From Mytilus trossulus (lineage: Eukaryota; Mollusca; Bivalvia; Mytilida; Mytilidae), in the NCBI RefSeq assembly GCF_036588685.1, contig NC_086386.1, forward strand, positions 18,992,931 to 19,056,930: DNA of 64,000 nucleotides. Direction: 5' to 3'. Shown in pieces: positions 14,701-27,000 of this stretch. A program made the position numbers and the translations under genes. The notes under the pieces are model-generated. The model did not search any database. It was not told the origin of the DNA and saw only the letters and a program-made list of their open reading frames with translations. How positions within the stretch are numbered: the first letter of the stretch is position 1; each line of letters opens with the position of its first letter.

Positions 14701-15798
14701 TATGGATAATTTCTAATGTGATTATAATTACCTATTGAAATGATTTTTAACCATTGTTTCACAGGTGGAACTTTGGATGTAACTGGACATCAAATAGAGG
14801 AGGATAATTTTTTGAAAGAAATATTTCCTCCCAATGGTGGCAGCTGGGGTGGAAATAATGTCAACTACGAATTTGAAAAGTATCTTGAAGAAATGTTCAC
14901 CATCGAGGTAGTCCATAAGGTGAAACGAGAAGATCCAGTTGCTTATTTCGACACAGTGAAACAATTTGAAAGAAAGAAAAAAAGTTTCAAATCTAAGTCA
15001 GATGCAGATGTTATTTTCAATGTTAGTCAGGCCTTTACAGAAGTGTATAATCAAATACACAAATCTGATCTTCCATCAGAAATACGAATAAAGCATGGTA
15101 AAATACGAATTTCAGCTTTGCGATTTGAAGCGTTTTTCGATCAATCAGTTCAGTCGATCACAAGTCACTTGTCCGAAATATTCAAAAGTCCCAAACTACA
15201 AAATGTAAATATTATTTTAGCTGTTGGTGGATTTTCAGAATCAGAAATTATAATCGACAGTATAAGAGAACATTTTCCGAATATGCAAATAGTAGTTCCA
15301 AAAGATCCTGGTTTAGCTGTTCTCAAAGGTGCCGTGCTCTTTGGTTTAGAACCATTGTCTGTAAAGTCAAGAATATCAAGATATACTTACGGAATAAAAA
15401 TTGAGAAAGAAATGTCAGCTGAAGACGATGAACGCTATAGAACCTTACGGAAAAATAGACAAAGTAGAAAATTTGCTACTGATGTTTTTGAAAAACTAGT
15501 CGAGATTGGTGAAGAAATCAAAGTTGGTGAATGGCAACCAGCGACAGAATATGATCCAATAAACAAAGATGATAAGGAAGTAAAAATAGAATTTTATGCA
15601 ACAGAAGAGAAAGACCCTGTACACGTAACAGACCCAGGATGCATGAAACTTGGAACTTTGGATGTTGATCTAAAAGAACGCACTAGTTCGAACGGTGCAT
15701 TAAAATTAGAAATAAATGCTGGCGGAACAGAAATAAAAGCGGTTATCACTGATGAAAATACTGGAAAAAAATTTAAAGCTAAGTTTTGTTTGCCGTAA
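2724..15798 (+). CDS. HSPA12-like Hsp70-family ATPase, 8 exons
   Basis: Exons: 2724-2756, 3930-4022, 5934-6002, 9662-9754, 11109-11408, 11707-11937, 13222-13375, 14765-15798 (stop). The sum is 2007 nt, 668 residues. All introns are GT-AG and all junctions stay in phase. The start ATG has A at -3 and G at +4. Residues 1-96 are polar and low in complexity, beginning with a basic cluster (MGGAFRKRKKR, then KSKHGK). The ATPase fold starts near residue 102. The phosphate-1 motif IDIGTTYSGYAYS is at about 107-119, the HSPA12-typical VLTVPAIW lies in exon 6, the phosphate-2 motif VLDQGGGTLDVT is at about 320-331, and the adenosine motif AVGGFSES is at 477-484. The spacing fits HSPA12A/B rather than canonical Hsp70: there is no classic substrate-binding domain and no C-terminal EEVD. 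The family is known to be expanded in bivalves. Cytosolic location is inferred. The introns, especially those at 6003-9661 and 11938-13221, hold repeats. Confidence 0.93.
4995..5235 (+). repeat. Dispersed repeat, copy 1, in an HSPA12-like intron
   Basis: It shares long stretches such as GTTTAGCGCTATA and AAAATGCCTGTACCAAG with 9065-9305 in the same orientation. Both lie in introns of the HSPA12-like gene. A partial, reversed relative is seen at about 25690-25770. Confidence 0.7.
5545..5825. repeat. Degenerate minisatellite rich in AAGAATGTCAAGAA
   Basis: Variants of AGAATGTC(A/G)AGAATTTGTC recur along about 280 bases in the intron before exon 5934-6002. The unit length is irregular, roughly 55-65 bases. 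Confidence 0.7.
6795..7680. repeat. Cluster of dispersed short repeats (GACGAAAC family)
   Basis: Three successive degenerate copies carry the same order of words: a CATCAAAGGTACCAGGCTT-like part, a TCGTCTACA-AGACTCATC-like part, and AAGTTGAAGAGCATTGAGGA. Further copies are at 17405-17590, 23225-23525, 29335-29770 (reverse), 36400-36545 (reverse) and 55925-56230. Inside an HSPA12-like intron. Confidence 0.7.
7965..8490. repeat. Tandem ~150-bp repeat with poly-G run
   Basis: Three diverged units share AACTTAAAATCT-AGATTT, GGAAGCT...GTCAATA and AACAATTCAC. The last ends in CAGACGGACGGACA. A run of about 13 G's lies near 8336-8348, a likely sequencing or polymorphism hotspot. Confidence 0.65.
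9065..9305 (+). repeat. Dispersed repeat, copy 2, in an HSPA12-like intron
   Basis: Same family and orientation as 4995-5235 (shared GTTTAGCGCTATA, TGCCTGTACCAAG, TTGTCCATTCGTTT). Confidence 0.7.
10606..10800 (+). pseudogene. Fragment of a Penelope-like reverse transcriptase 3' end
   Basis: The frame reads SNIPAVPT, VSQLIQHSRVCDFCRDFL and LLTSKLRR. This matches the C-terminal RT region seen at 63134-63454 (SNIPAAPAYGVYISQLIRYS) and, more distantly, at about 21770-21900. A YGVYI segment is missing and the ends are decayed. It sits in the intron just before the exon with the phosphate-1 motif of the HSPA12-like gene. Confidence 0.7.
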
Positions 15799-17400
15799 CC
15801 AATTAGCCTGATATTATGTTACTATGAATGCCTAAATCTAACTGAATTCATGAATAGCTACTGAAGAAACCTTAACGAGCGTTTTAATTTTGTTGAATGC
15901 ATTTTAAAGATTTCACATTACAAACGCATTATGTACTTTATATGCATGTATAGTAATGCAATTATTCTTAACATTTTCTAATATGGCATCATTATATTTT
16001 CTATTATTCTAAATATAATAAAATCTTGTGACTTACTTTAAAACATTTGTTGTTATATCCACTCAAGACAATAAACAAAAATATTCAAATTCGGAAAAAA
16101 AAGAAGATGAAAGCAATTGTCATTCAAATTAGGTGTGCAATCTGTGTTTTATAACATTCTTTCATACAGACAGTCATTATCATGAAAACAGGTTTATTCT
16201 CTTAGAAGCATTTTGTTAATCCTTGTTAATTGAAAGATTAACTTTAATTTCTTTTCATTTTACGATAAAGTGTATGAATATGTGCAAGACATTGAATTTA
16301 AATGAATTTAACACTTAATAAATAAAGTGCGTTCGAAGCGCTTTTCAGGCCTACATCAATAGGCATATACATTTGAAAGCCATGTATGCGTAGAAACTCT
16401 TAATCGTAAGGAGCTTTTGAGCAGACATGACCTAATCATTAGAACCAAATTTATTCAAGTTTGCCGTAGAAAGTTTAAACCTTATATTCTAAATAATGTC
16501 TTTAACTTGTGAACGTTAAACTGCTTTAACAATTTTTGTTCAAATTGAACGAATTCTAAAGACATGAAGTGTTTCGAATATTTTAACATTTTATATGCAG
16601 TAAATTTACAGGCAATTCATAATTCAATGATATTTTATGTCGATACAACCGTGCTGACAATACTGTACTGTTGATACCTTTGGGATGAAACGCATCTACC
16701 CAGTGGTTGAAAAAAGCCTTATAAATTTGTACACCAAGCGCGTTTTATTTTAATAGGACTCAACATTGGCGCTCTAATTACAACAGTTGAAAGACCAAAC
16801 TAGTTCCTATCCTATTCTAAAAATGCCTAAACATTGTGAGATTTTTTAGATTGATGGTTATCTTCATACCTAAAATGTAAAACATTATGATTATATATTA
16901 GCAGATTAAGGCTTGCTTTCAGCAAATGCGAGTATTCTTTCATCTGGAGGTGTTTATTTTTTATTTGTTTGCCTGTTTGTTTTTGGTATTTCTCTTCCTT
17001 TCAATGAGGTGTCATAAAAGAGATGTTTTTTCTTTGTACCGATGTGTGCTGTCTATTTGAATACCTTCTGTAACGATTAAAATAGGGAACCTGTTGGATG
17101 TATATATCTAAACTTAATGGCTTTGTCATTCAAATAATTGTATGCTTATTGTAGATTTTTTTAATTCACTGTTTAATATTCTTTTTATAAATTAGGGTCA
17201 ATGTCTTCTATCAAAGACTCTATGCTGACCTGAACATTGTTCTACATTTTACATTATTAATGTATACCGATATATCATTTTAATTGTAAAACCCTTGACA
17301 ATGTTACCAGGTTATAAAAATTGTTTTTTAATTGTATATTTTGAAAAAACAAAATTAGTTTTTTTTTCATTTTTGTAATGTATGCCGAAATGTCAATGCA
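15799..17400. other. 3' flank of the HSPA12-like gene, no gene seen
   Basis: AT-rich sequence with the poly(A) signal at 16017. No exon, RNA gene or clear repeat was recognised. Confidence 0.5.
16017..16022 (+). promoter_or_regulatory. candidate poly(A) signal of the HSPA12-like gene
   Basis: AATAAA lies 219 bases after the stop codon in AT-rich sequence. It is the first clean canonical signal noticed downstream of the last exon. Confidence 0.5.
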
Positions 17401-17841
17401 AGACCAAATAAACTCATCATAGATATACCAACTAACATTTTACTCTTACGCCAGACGCGCGTTTCGTCTACAAAAGACTCATCTATGATGCTCGCAATTT
17501 TTTGTATTAAAAATGCCAAATAAAGTACAAAGTTGAAGAGCATTGAGAACCAAAAGAATCCTAAAAGTTTATCAAATACAGCTAAGGTAATCTATTTACT
17601 GCACTCCTAATTACTCCCTATTCCGTAACTGTGATCCTCATTCAATGTTACAACCTCCGGTCTTTTGTATTGATCCTATACCCCTATTAAATAATCATGA
17701 TTTTACGGAATGGAAAAAATATTATCAACAACACAACTTCTAGGTTATCTACGTGCATAAATAAACGTATTGGTAATGCCACTACAGCCAGATTATTTAA
17801 CAAAAATGCACGTGGATATCCACAAATTTTCCCGTGCAATG

Positions 17842-19491
17842 CCAAACTAGAGGCTCTAAAGAGCCTGTGTCGCTCACCTTGGTCTATGTGAATATTAAAC
17901 AAAGGAAGCAGATTGAAAATTGACTACAAAGGTCAATAACTCCTACAGGGGTCAATTGACCATTTCGTTCATGTTGACTTATTTGTAGATCTTACTTTGC
18001 TGAACATTATTGCTGTTTACAGTTTATCTATATCTATAATAATATTCAATATAATAACCAAAAACAGCAAAAATTCCTTAAAATTACCAATTCAGGGGCC
18101 GCAACCAAAAAACAGGTTGTCCAATTCATCTGAAAATTTCAGGGCAGATAGATCTTGACCTGATTAACAATTTTACTTCATGTAAGATTTTCTCTAAATT
18201 ATTTGGTTTTTGAGTTATAAGCCAAAAATTGCATTTTACCCCTATGTTCTATTTTTAGCCGTGGCGGCCATCTTGGTTTGATGGCCAGGTCACCGGACAC
18301 ATTTTTTAAACAAGAAACCCCAAAGATGATTGTGGCCTAGTTTGGATCAATTTGGCATAGCAGTTTCAGAGAAGAAGATTTTAGTAAAAGATATATAAAA
18401 TTTACGAAAAATGGTTAAAAATTGACTTTAAAGGGCAATAACTCCACAAGAGGTCAACTGACCATTTTGGTCATGTTGACTTATTTGTAAATCTGACCTT
18501 GCTGAACATTATTGCTGTTTACAGTATACCTATATCTATAATAATATTCAATATAATAACCAAAAACAGCAAAATTTCCTTAAAATTTCCAATTCAGGGG
18601 CCGCAACCCAAAAACAGGTTGTCCAATTCATCTGAAAATTTCAGGGCAGATAGATCTTCACCTGATTAACAATTTTACCCAATGTCAGATTTGCTCTAAA
18701 TGCTTTGGTTTTTGAGTTATAAGCCAAAACTGCATTTTACCCCTATGTTCTATTTATAGCCATGGCGGTCATCTTGGTTAGTTGGCGGGGTCACCGGACA
18801 CAATTTTTAAACTAGATACCCCAATGATGATTGTGGCCAAGTTTCAAATAATTTGGCCCAGCAGTTTCAGAGGAGAAGATTTTTCTAAAAGATTACTAAG
18901 ATTTACGAAAAATGGTTAAAAATTGACTATAAAGGGCAATAACTCCTAAAGTGATCAACTGATCATTTTGGTCATGTTGACTTATTTGTAGATCTTACTT
19001 TGCTGAACATTATTGCTTTTTACAGTTTATCTCTATCTGAAATAATATTCAAGATAATAACAAAAAACAACAAAATTTCCTTAAAATTACCAATTCAGGG
19101 GCAGCAACCTAAAAACGGAATGTCAGATTCATCTGAAAATTTCAGGGCAGATAGATCTTAACCTGATTAACAATATTACCCCATGTCAGATTTGCCCTAA
19201 ATGCTTTGGTTTTTGAGTTATAAGCCAAAAACTGCATTTTACCCCTATGTTCTATTTATAGCCATGGCGGCCATCTTGGTTAGTTGGCGGGGTCACCGGA
19301 CAAAATTCTTAAACTAGATACCCCAATGATGATTGTGGCCAAGTTTGGTTAAATTTGGCCTAGTAGTGTCAGAGGAGAAGATTTTTGTAAAAGTTAACGC
19401 CGGACGCAGGACGACGACGGACGACGACGACGGACGCCGGACGCCAAGTGATGAGAAAAGCTCACTTGGTCCTTTGGGCCAGGTGAGCTAA
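17842..19491 (+). repeat. AGCTCACC-type element with three ~500-bp internal repeats
   Basis: It opens with GCTCTAAAGAGCCTGTGTCG and closes with TTTGGGCCAGGTGAGCT. Between them are three tandem diverged units of about 500 bases. Each contains AAAATTGACT, AGGGGCCGCAACC-like and TTGGTTTTTGAGTTATAAG words. A run of GACGACGACGG and GCCGGACGC repeats lies at about 19400-19446. A second copy, in reverse orientation, is at 57337-59700. Confidence 0.85.
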
Positions 19492-19589
19492 AAATGACTT
19501 ACCTGTTTTAGATTAACTTCTCAAAATACTATAAGGTCAACAGTGAACGGGAGAACCTTTTCGCTCTCCTTTTCCTGTGATATGACCTG

Positions 19590-22190
19590 AAAAACTCAAA
19601 ACCTTATATATGTGGTAACTTGAACCCAACCTAATTGTGGTATTCAATATGTGGGACAGACGGGACGAGAGTATTTCAGAAGAAATCAAGAACATCTGTA
19701 CCGCTTTCGTAGACTCAAAAAATTCAAAAGTTTAGTATATCAGCATTTAGATAAGCATAATCATAATCTGAAATATATAAAGTTCCAACCGCTCGAAACC
19801 TTTCAAAAACAACCAGGAGAATCGCACAAGCAATTTGAAATAATAGGTCTCATGGTAAACGCAAGAACCGCAATCAACGTATTAAACATCGTATAAATTA
19901 TACACTTGCTGAACTGTTATCTATAATAAAGAATAATGGCAAACATCAAGTATTATGCAAACTGGGTCAGATACCTAGTAAATTATATGCTATTTTTCTG
20001 GAGTGTGATAAAATTTCTTTTTTTAGCCCATTTTATGAATACACCCGTATTATAACAGCATTTTGTCATCACAGCCTTTTTCCTATTTTTGATAAACCTG
20101 AAAATCATAAACGACATTTTCTCAAATTGAAATATATAAATAGAGGTATTGATTTTATTAATTTGTCTAGCATATTCAATGACTCTTCTGTCTATAGCTT
20201 AATACCTCCATATTTTGATAATATAGAACAACCCATTATTTCGTATTCTTATAAAAAAACGACCAGAAATTTGATTTTCAATTATACGTCAATTACAACA
20301 GACGTCAATATAGAAAATAATGTTCCGTCCACTTGAGATTGCGAAACATCTAGTTTTAAATATGTTCCCTATGGTCATGTTATCACAGGAGACCTCAACA
20401 TAGTTGATGACCGTGAAGTCATAACTTTTCTAAAGAAAGGACCGAAATACCGTCCTCCATCTACAATAGATTGGAAACAGTGTCGTCAGGTCATTAAAAA
20501 CGCTCTGTCTGCCTATTGTAAAAATTGGTGCAAACGTGAAAAATCCGATAAAAAATCTTTAGACAGTTATTTGAATAAAATTATGAATACTGTTGATATT
20601 CGAATATCTCATTTAGAAAACAATTCTGAAATTAATAACAGGAACCATGATATACCCATTTCTAGAATAAAAAAACAAACTCAAGGTACTCGCAGAGCGG
20701 TTTGTGTTCGTACCGGCAGACAAGGCAGCAAATAATGTAGTGGTGGTGTGACGCATATACTACACGAAAGTTCTTCAAAACGAAATTATCAATTCCTCTA
20801 CATTCAGGTCAGTGCGCACCACAGAGAGTCAAATCTTTAACAAGCATACCACCGCCACTACCCAGCTTAAAGCATCTTCAGAACATTTGAAAGTCCCTAC
20901 CATGTACTGGTTACCGAAATTACACAAAAAAAACATTTAAATTCCGTTTCATCTCCGCTTCGAGTAAGTGTTCTACTACTAATCTATCAGGGGTTCTAAC
21001 CACCTCCCTTACTACTATCAAAGAACTGGTTATTAACTTTTGTAATAAAGCTTATGAAAATTATGGTATTAATTATTTTCGGAGTGTTAAAATTTTTTTA
21101 GAGGTTTTAGATAAAATGCATGCTTTCAATGGTCCTTACAATTCTGTTGACATTTATGATTTTTCTACTCTGAACACTACACTTCCACACAATCTTATAA
21201 AGAAAAAGTTTTTGCATTTGATAAAATGGTCTTTCGAAATATCTAATTGTAATTTTATTTGCTGTAACTCGTTTAAGGCCTTTTTTCTGTAACGAAAAAG
21301 GAAAGTATGCTAGATACACCTACTGGAAATGTGAGGATATGATTGAAGCTTTAAACTTTCTGCTTGATAACATTTATGTACGTTTCGGTGATAAAGCGTA
21401 TCGTCAGGTAGTAGGTATTCCTATGGGCACCAATTGTGCCCCTTTAATAGCAGATGTATTTCTATATTGCTATGAATCTCAGTTTATGACCAAACTCAGT
21501 AAAGAGCCATCATTGTTACATTTGGTTGATACATTCAAAAATACCTACCGTTATCTGGATGATATTTTTTCGTTGAATAATCCAGAGTTCTCTTAATATG
21601 CTTCAGAAATTTACCCAAACGAACTTACTTTAACTAAATGTAACATAAACAGCAGCAGTTGTCCTTTTCTAGATTTAGACATTTCAATTTCAAACGGGAA
21701 ACTTCACACTAAAATTTACGACAAAAGAGACGATTTTTCATTTCCTATTGTTAATTTTCCTTTTTTAGACGGCGATGTGCCTTTGGCTCTATCATACGGT
21801 GTTTATATATCGCAACTCGTTCGGTTTGCCCGTGTGTGTTCTGATGTCATAGATTTTAACGAACGTAATCAATGCATCACTGGTAAATTGTTGTGTCAGG
21901 GATTTCGATACCATAAATTACTTAAAACTTTTACTAAATTCTTTCATAGATACAAAAATTTGGCTATACCTGTAGGACGCTTATAAAAAATGGTATTTCA
22001 CATCCTAAATTTTATGGTAATATTGTACTTAAAGCGAGGAAATCACTATGTGATCCTTGTAAACTCATCGAACCTTTAAACAAACTTATAAGTAAGGGTT
22101 ATCGTACCAATATTGTAATTAGATCTCTGAATATAGTTCACATTGGCACTAATATTGATTTTGTCATTAGCAAATTGAAACATAACTAAA
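19590..22190 (+). pseudogene. Decayed Penelope-like retroelement with permuted GIY-YIG/RT order
   Basis: Read across several frames, the element has in order: a GIY-YIG-like segment at 19635-19890 (CGIQYVGQTGREYF, then RNQEHLYRFRR); a conserved pre-RT region at about 20336-20460 (GHVITGDLNIV, KKGPKYRPPSTIDW); an RT palm at about 20900-21000 (YWLPKLHKK-like, then a CSTT segment); VVGIPMGTNCAP at about 21409-21445 and the catalytic YRYLDDIF at about 21550; and a C-terminal region to 22190 (KIYDKRDDFSFPIVNFPF). Many stops and frameshifts make it dead. In standard Penelope elements the endonuclease follows the RT; here it precedes it, as in the Naiad/Chlamys clade. Assignment to that clade is inference. 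Confidence 0.75.
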
Positions 22191-22989
22191 TTTCATTATC
22201 TTTTGAGGCGAGATGTATAGAGACACAGCCACGTTAACTTTTATTTCTATAGAAGTCGCTCTTCACTATACTACTACCTGTCGATACATTTATTTTTGGC
22301 ATTGCACAAGTCATGTCTTCTTTGACTATTAATGACGTTAAAATACTAAATCCCTGTGATGTGTTTTAGTCGATTTTAGTCTCTGATGCATGATTTTTTA
22401 CTATTAATTGGTTTTGGCTTTTAACTAGCTGTCAGTAACTGCGAGTACTCTCAAATCGTATTTTTTTGTTAATTTGACCTGTTGATACTGTTTATAATGC
22501 TTTTTTGTTATTTTTTATTTATATGGATCTTGTCTGTACACCAGCTTTGATTATTTTGTAATATCTTCAATTTTTCACTTATACTTACAACATTTGTATA
22601 AACTTCAAGATTATAAAAAAACGTTTTTTTTCTAAAGTGAACATTGATTGGTTAAATATTTCTCAGTGTGTTTGAATTTGTTTGTTAGCTTTTTGGTCAT
22701 GAATGTTTGTCTCTAATATTTAATTAACTGTGCATTTGTATTCAGATATCGCAGATCAAATTTATTCGTTCATTGTGTAATCATGCGTTTTTTGATTGAG
22801 TTAAGTCTGCCAATTGATATTTTATCGTATGTTTTTCAATGTTGTGATGTTATGCTACTGTTTCAGAAAAAGGGAGAAGGTTTGGATCCATTAAAACGTT
22901 TAATCCCGCTGCAAATGTTTGCACCTGTCCTAAGTCAGGAATCTGATGTACAGTAGTTGTCGTTTGTTTATGTAATATATACGTGTTTC

Positions 22990-23198
22990 TCGTTTTGTTT
23001 ATATAGATTAGACCGTTGGTTTTCCCGTTTGAATGGTTTTACACTAGTAGTTTTGGGGCCCTTTATAGCTTGTTGTTCGGTGTGAGCCAAGGCTCCGTGT
23101 TGAAGGCCGTACTTTAACCTATAATGGTTTACTTTTTAAATTGTTATTTGGATGGAGAGTTGTCTCATTGTCACTCACACCACATCTTCCTATATCTA
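22990..23198 (+). repeat. Dispersed ~190-bp tail repeat, plus copy
   Basis: Key words are GACCGTTGGTTTTCCCGTTT, CTTTATAGCTTGTTGTTCGG, TTGAAGGCCGTACTTT, and GGAGAGTTGTCTCATTG followed by CACATCTTCCTATATCT. Full or partial copies are at 23708-23900 (minus), 45215-45405 (minus), 48895-49025 (plus), 49682-49755 (minus), 52655-52795 (plus) and 62765-62962 (plus), with a scrap at 4187-4232. It looks like the tail of a non-autonomous mobile element. Confidence 0.85.
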
Positions 23199-23707
23199 TG
23201 AGGTAGAAAAGCCTTAGTATCTCAAAAATTAAAAGTTTTGTCAATAGTTAATTTATAATTATGAACATATCAATGATAACTCAAGTAAACACAGAAGTGC
23301 TTACTACTGGACTGGTAATACCCTTGGGGAAATAAATCTCCACCAGCAGTGGCATCGACCCTGTGGTTGTAAATAAACTCATCATAGATATACTAGGACT
23401 AAAATTTTACAATTACGCCAAACTCGCGTTTCGTCTACAAAAGACTCATCGGTGACGCTCGAATCAAAAAGGTTTAAAATGCCAAACAAAGTACGCAGTT
23501 GAAGAGCGTTGAGAACCAACTTATTGATTAACGTGTGATGATTGCCCTTAAGAATAACTAAAAAGAAGACAAACGATGGAATATATTTTTCTGATGTTAA
23601 GTAACTGAAGCTTCCAATGTTACCATAATGATATTCAGTAGTGATTCACTCCGCGGTCGAAAGAGACATATAATAGTGTATGCTTTCGACCCTTTTTCTA
23701 TTGAATA

Positions 23708-23900
23708 GATATAGGAAGATGTGGTGTGAGTGCCAATGAGACAACTCTCCATCCAAATAACAATTTAAAAATTAAACCATTATAGGTTAAAGTACGGCCT
23801 TCAACACGGAGCCTTGGCTCACACCGAACAACAAGCTATAAAGGGCCCCAAAATTACTAGTGTAAAACCATTCAAACGGGAAAACCAACGGTCTAATACT
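23708..23900 (-). repeat. Dispersed ~190-bp tail repeat, minus copy
   Basis: Nearly exact reverse complement of 23005-23198, beginning GATATAGGAAGATGTGG and ending CCAACGGTCT. The pair encloses 23200-23705. Confidence 0.85.
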
Positions 23901-24022
23901 TTAGAAATTAAAAAAAATCGATATAGATAATTCGCACTATCATTAGTTTCTACAGTTTAATAAAGTGTGCAAGCATAGTATTACTTTATTTTTCATAAAC
24001 ATAACTACTTTGTCTTCATCAT

Positions 24023-24028
24023 TTTATT
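24023..24028 (-). promoter_or_regulatory. candidate poly(A) signal of METTL24-like copy A
   Basis: AATAAA on the minus strand 13 bases after the stop. A second one lies at 23985-23990 and is the likelier functional signal because of its spacing. Confidence 0.4.
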
Positions 24029-24040
24029 AAACAAGTAAGG

Positions 24041-27000
24041 TTAAACAAATTGTATTCTCACAAAACATACTTCAAAACAAATAGAGTATTCAATGTATGC
24101 CTTATTGCGACGACAAAAATGATTTCTATGGTACCAAAATATTCTAAATCCTTCATTGTATAAACTTCTGACAGTTTTCATTCGTTTTAGATTTCCAGGT
24201 GAATGGAGTTCTAATAATATCTGCGTAACATATCTCAGAACACCACTCTTGATGATATTTGGTAAAACTATCCATTCATCCCATTCAATGTCTATTTTCA
24301 ATATATCGATTTTTCTCTGGAACGAAAATCATAAAAAATGACACACATGAATGTCGCTGGTAATGTTATATTATATCGTTCTGAGTGGCCAGAAGCATGA
24401 ACCATATTTTTATAAGGCAACAATATACTAAATGGTTATTACAAAATTCTCAAGCAATTCCCTGTGTTTTTCTTAATTAGCATGTGTTTAAACAGTGATG
24501 AGTACAAAATGTAGGTTAACCAAGGAGGTTATATGAGAAGGGAAGTGAACACTCTGGTTGATTCAAAATTAGCATCCCAAGGATAGCAGTTCGATCAGAG
24601 AAAAATGATACAAATATAAAGCGACAGGCCTGTGTATAACCCACTTGACATCGCCCTCTGATGTACCGGACTGTTACCGCGAGCAGTTCGGGCTTTTAGA
24701 TAAATTGCATATGTTACGTGATTGTTATCAGAGACATGGTCATTTAAGTTCAGGTGTATTTTTGGGAACAATGCAGTGTATTGGTGTTTGTGATATGGAA
24801 AAAGATTTGACGCGCAATTTCAAAATCAATCGTCAGTCTATGGTGAAAAAGATAAAGAAATGACAAAGTTATGAGTGTTATAAAGAAAGATAGTGTGCGA
24901 TTTTTACTCAACAAAAACATTGCTTTAAACAAAGATTTTCGCTTCACTTTTCAATTTCTGTTTATGAGAGTTGGCAGGCAATTATCATAGAAAATAAACT
25001 AATATGCAAAGTTCTTTAGTTACGGTGACCGGTAACGACCGGAAGGAATATTTGCAATTGAAACAGAGAAATTTATCGGGAACAACGTAAACCTGACTTT
25101 TTGTTGATATTAACATTGACGGCAGTGAGAGGGATAATCGTTTTATTTCTTTTGGTAATAAGTTTACTTTTAACGTAACATTTTAATTTTTAATTACTTA
25201 ATAAAAATACCACAATTATTTTTTCATGTCAACAAGTGTATATCCGGTCAGTTTCGATACCTTGGGTGTTTCTGTTCTTACTCGGGAGTGTAATTAGGAC
25301 AAAAACTCTCTTTGTGACAGAGTCAATCTCAACTAATTAACACCTACTTACAGAAAAGTCGAAATAATAAAGGCAACAGTAGTACACCGCTGTTCAAAAC
25401 TCATAAATCATGGACAAAGAACAAAATCAGGGTAACAAACTAAAACAAAGGGAAACGCATTAAATATAAGAGGAGAACAACGACATAAAACTAAAATGTG
25501 ACGCACAAAGACAAAATCCCACGAAAAGAACAAATTAAACATTTATATAACATCAAAACCAAAAACATGAATTTGGGATAGACAAGTACCGTGACACGTC
25601 TTATCGCAATGTGAATTTACACTCAAAAATAAACAAAAACAAAAACGACTCAAACTGATAATGTTATACACACAGAAACGAACTATAATATAACAATAGC
25701 CATATTCCTGACTTGGTACAGGGCATTTTTAAAGGAAAAAATGGTGGGTTGAACCTGGTTTTGTGGCATGCCAAACCTCGCACTTTTATGGCAATGTGAA
25801 ATATAACATCAAAATGACAACACAGGACTACAATATAAATAAATTGGAGAACACAATTGACAAAGAATCACACGAACAACAGCCAACAAAAGGCAACAAG
25901 TTCAAAATTTTAATACGCCAGAAGTGCATTTTGTCTACACAAGACCTACGTGTGACATTTTATGTGTAATTAACGTCTTTCGTCCTCTCTCCTTCTCATA
26001 TAACCTCCTTTGTATAGTTGAGTATTTACAAGACAATATTAATGTCTTCGTTTAGTTTGCTCAATTATTCAAAAGAATATCGAACGACGTTCAAAACTTA
26101 TTAAGATTAATTTCATACATACCGCACTATGACCAAGCGTGGCTCTGATATTATCTAGTGTAGTCATGTTCCATTTTCGTTTAAAATCATAGAAGTTTCT
26201 TTTATTGAATAAGCCAATACGGTGGAAGTAAATATTTGGTCTTTTTTCCGAGTATTTCATACTGAAATCAAACTAAATGTCGTTAATGATACGCTTGTTT
26301 TCTCCCTTTCAATGTACGAGTATCTGAGTGCTACAGATAAAGGACAGGAGCCATTAAATTTGTAATGAGCTATCTGTTTCTTTTTTCATTTCTTCTTTAA
26401 TTTATTCATCAACTTTCATCGAAAAGGTTTTTGTGCCTTGATCGTGAATATCATTATCAATTCTTTACGTTTAACATAATTTATCTCATATTTGTTTTTT
26501 CTTCAACTTATTTGTATAAGAATCATGTTTTATAACTTATACGATGCGAGCATGGCAAAAACTATGGGTGTCACTTATACTTTTATGACTGAAACTTTCA
26601 AAAACAATTACCTTGGGTCAAAAGAGTGAACTTCGCAATCGTAGGTCTTCACAACATCTTCATCAAATCCCCAGTCCCAGTTTATCCTATACAAAATATT
26701 TTTACTCAGCATTGTCAATAACAAAAATGTCTACTAGTTAACTGCACATTACAAAACGTCAATACATGTACCTTACAAAAATTGAATAGTTTTGTCAGCA
26801 TTATTTCGAATATATAATTATCTAGTGCTCAGTTTTCAATCAGTTTACATCATTTTATTGTTATGCAATGTAAACTATGCCTTAGTACATAAGAAAAATT
26901 GCTCAAATCTCAAACTATATATCTAACATATAGAAATTACTCTAAACAATGTGTTACGGCACATAATGAGACATACTTTTTGCTTATACTAAATGTATAT

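Noticed and set aside
14728-14964. 78-codon minus-strand open frame
   Set aside because: Antisense shadow of the last HSPA12-like exon.
17687-17902. Overlapping open frames on both strands
   Set aside because: They run into the AGCTCACC-type repeat border and match no family; open frames on both strands of a repeat are common.
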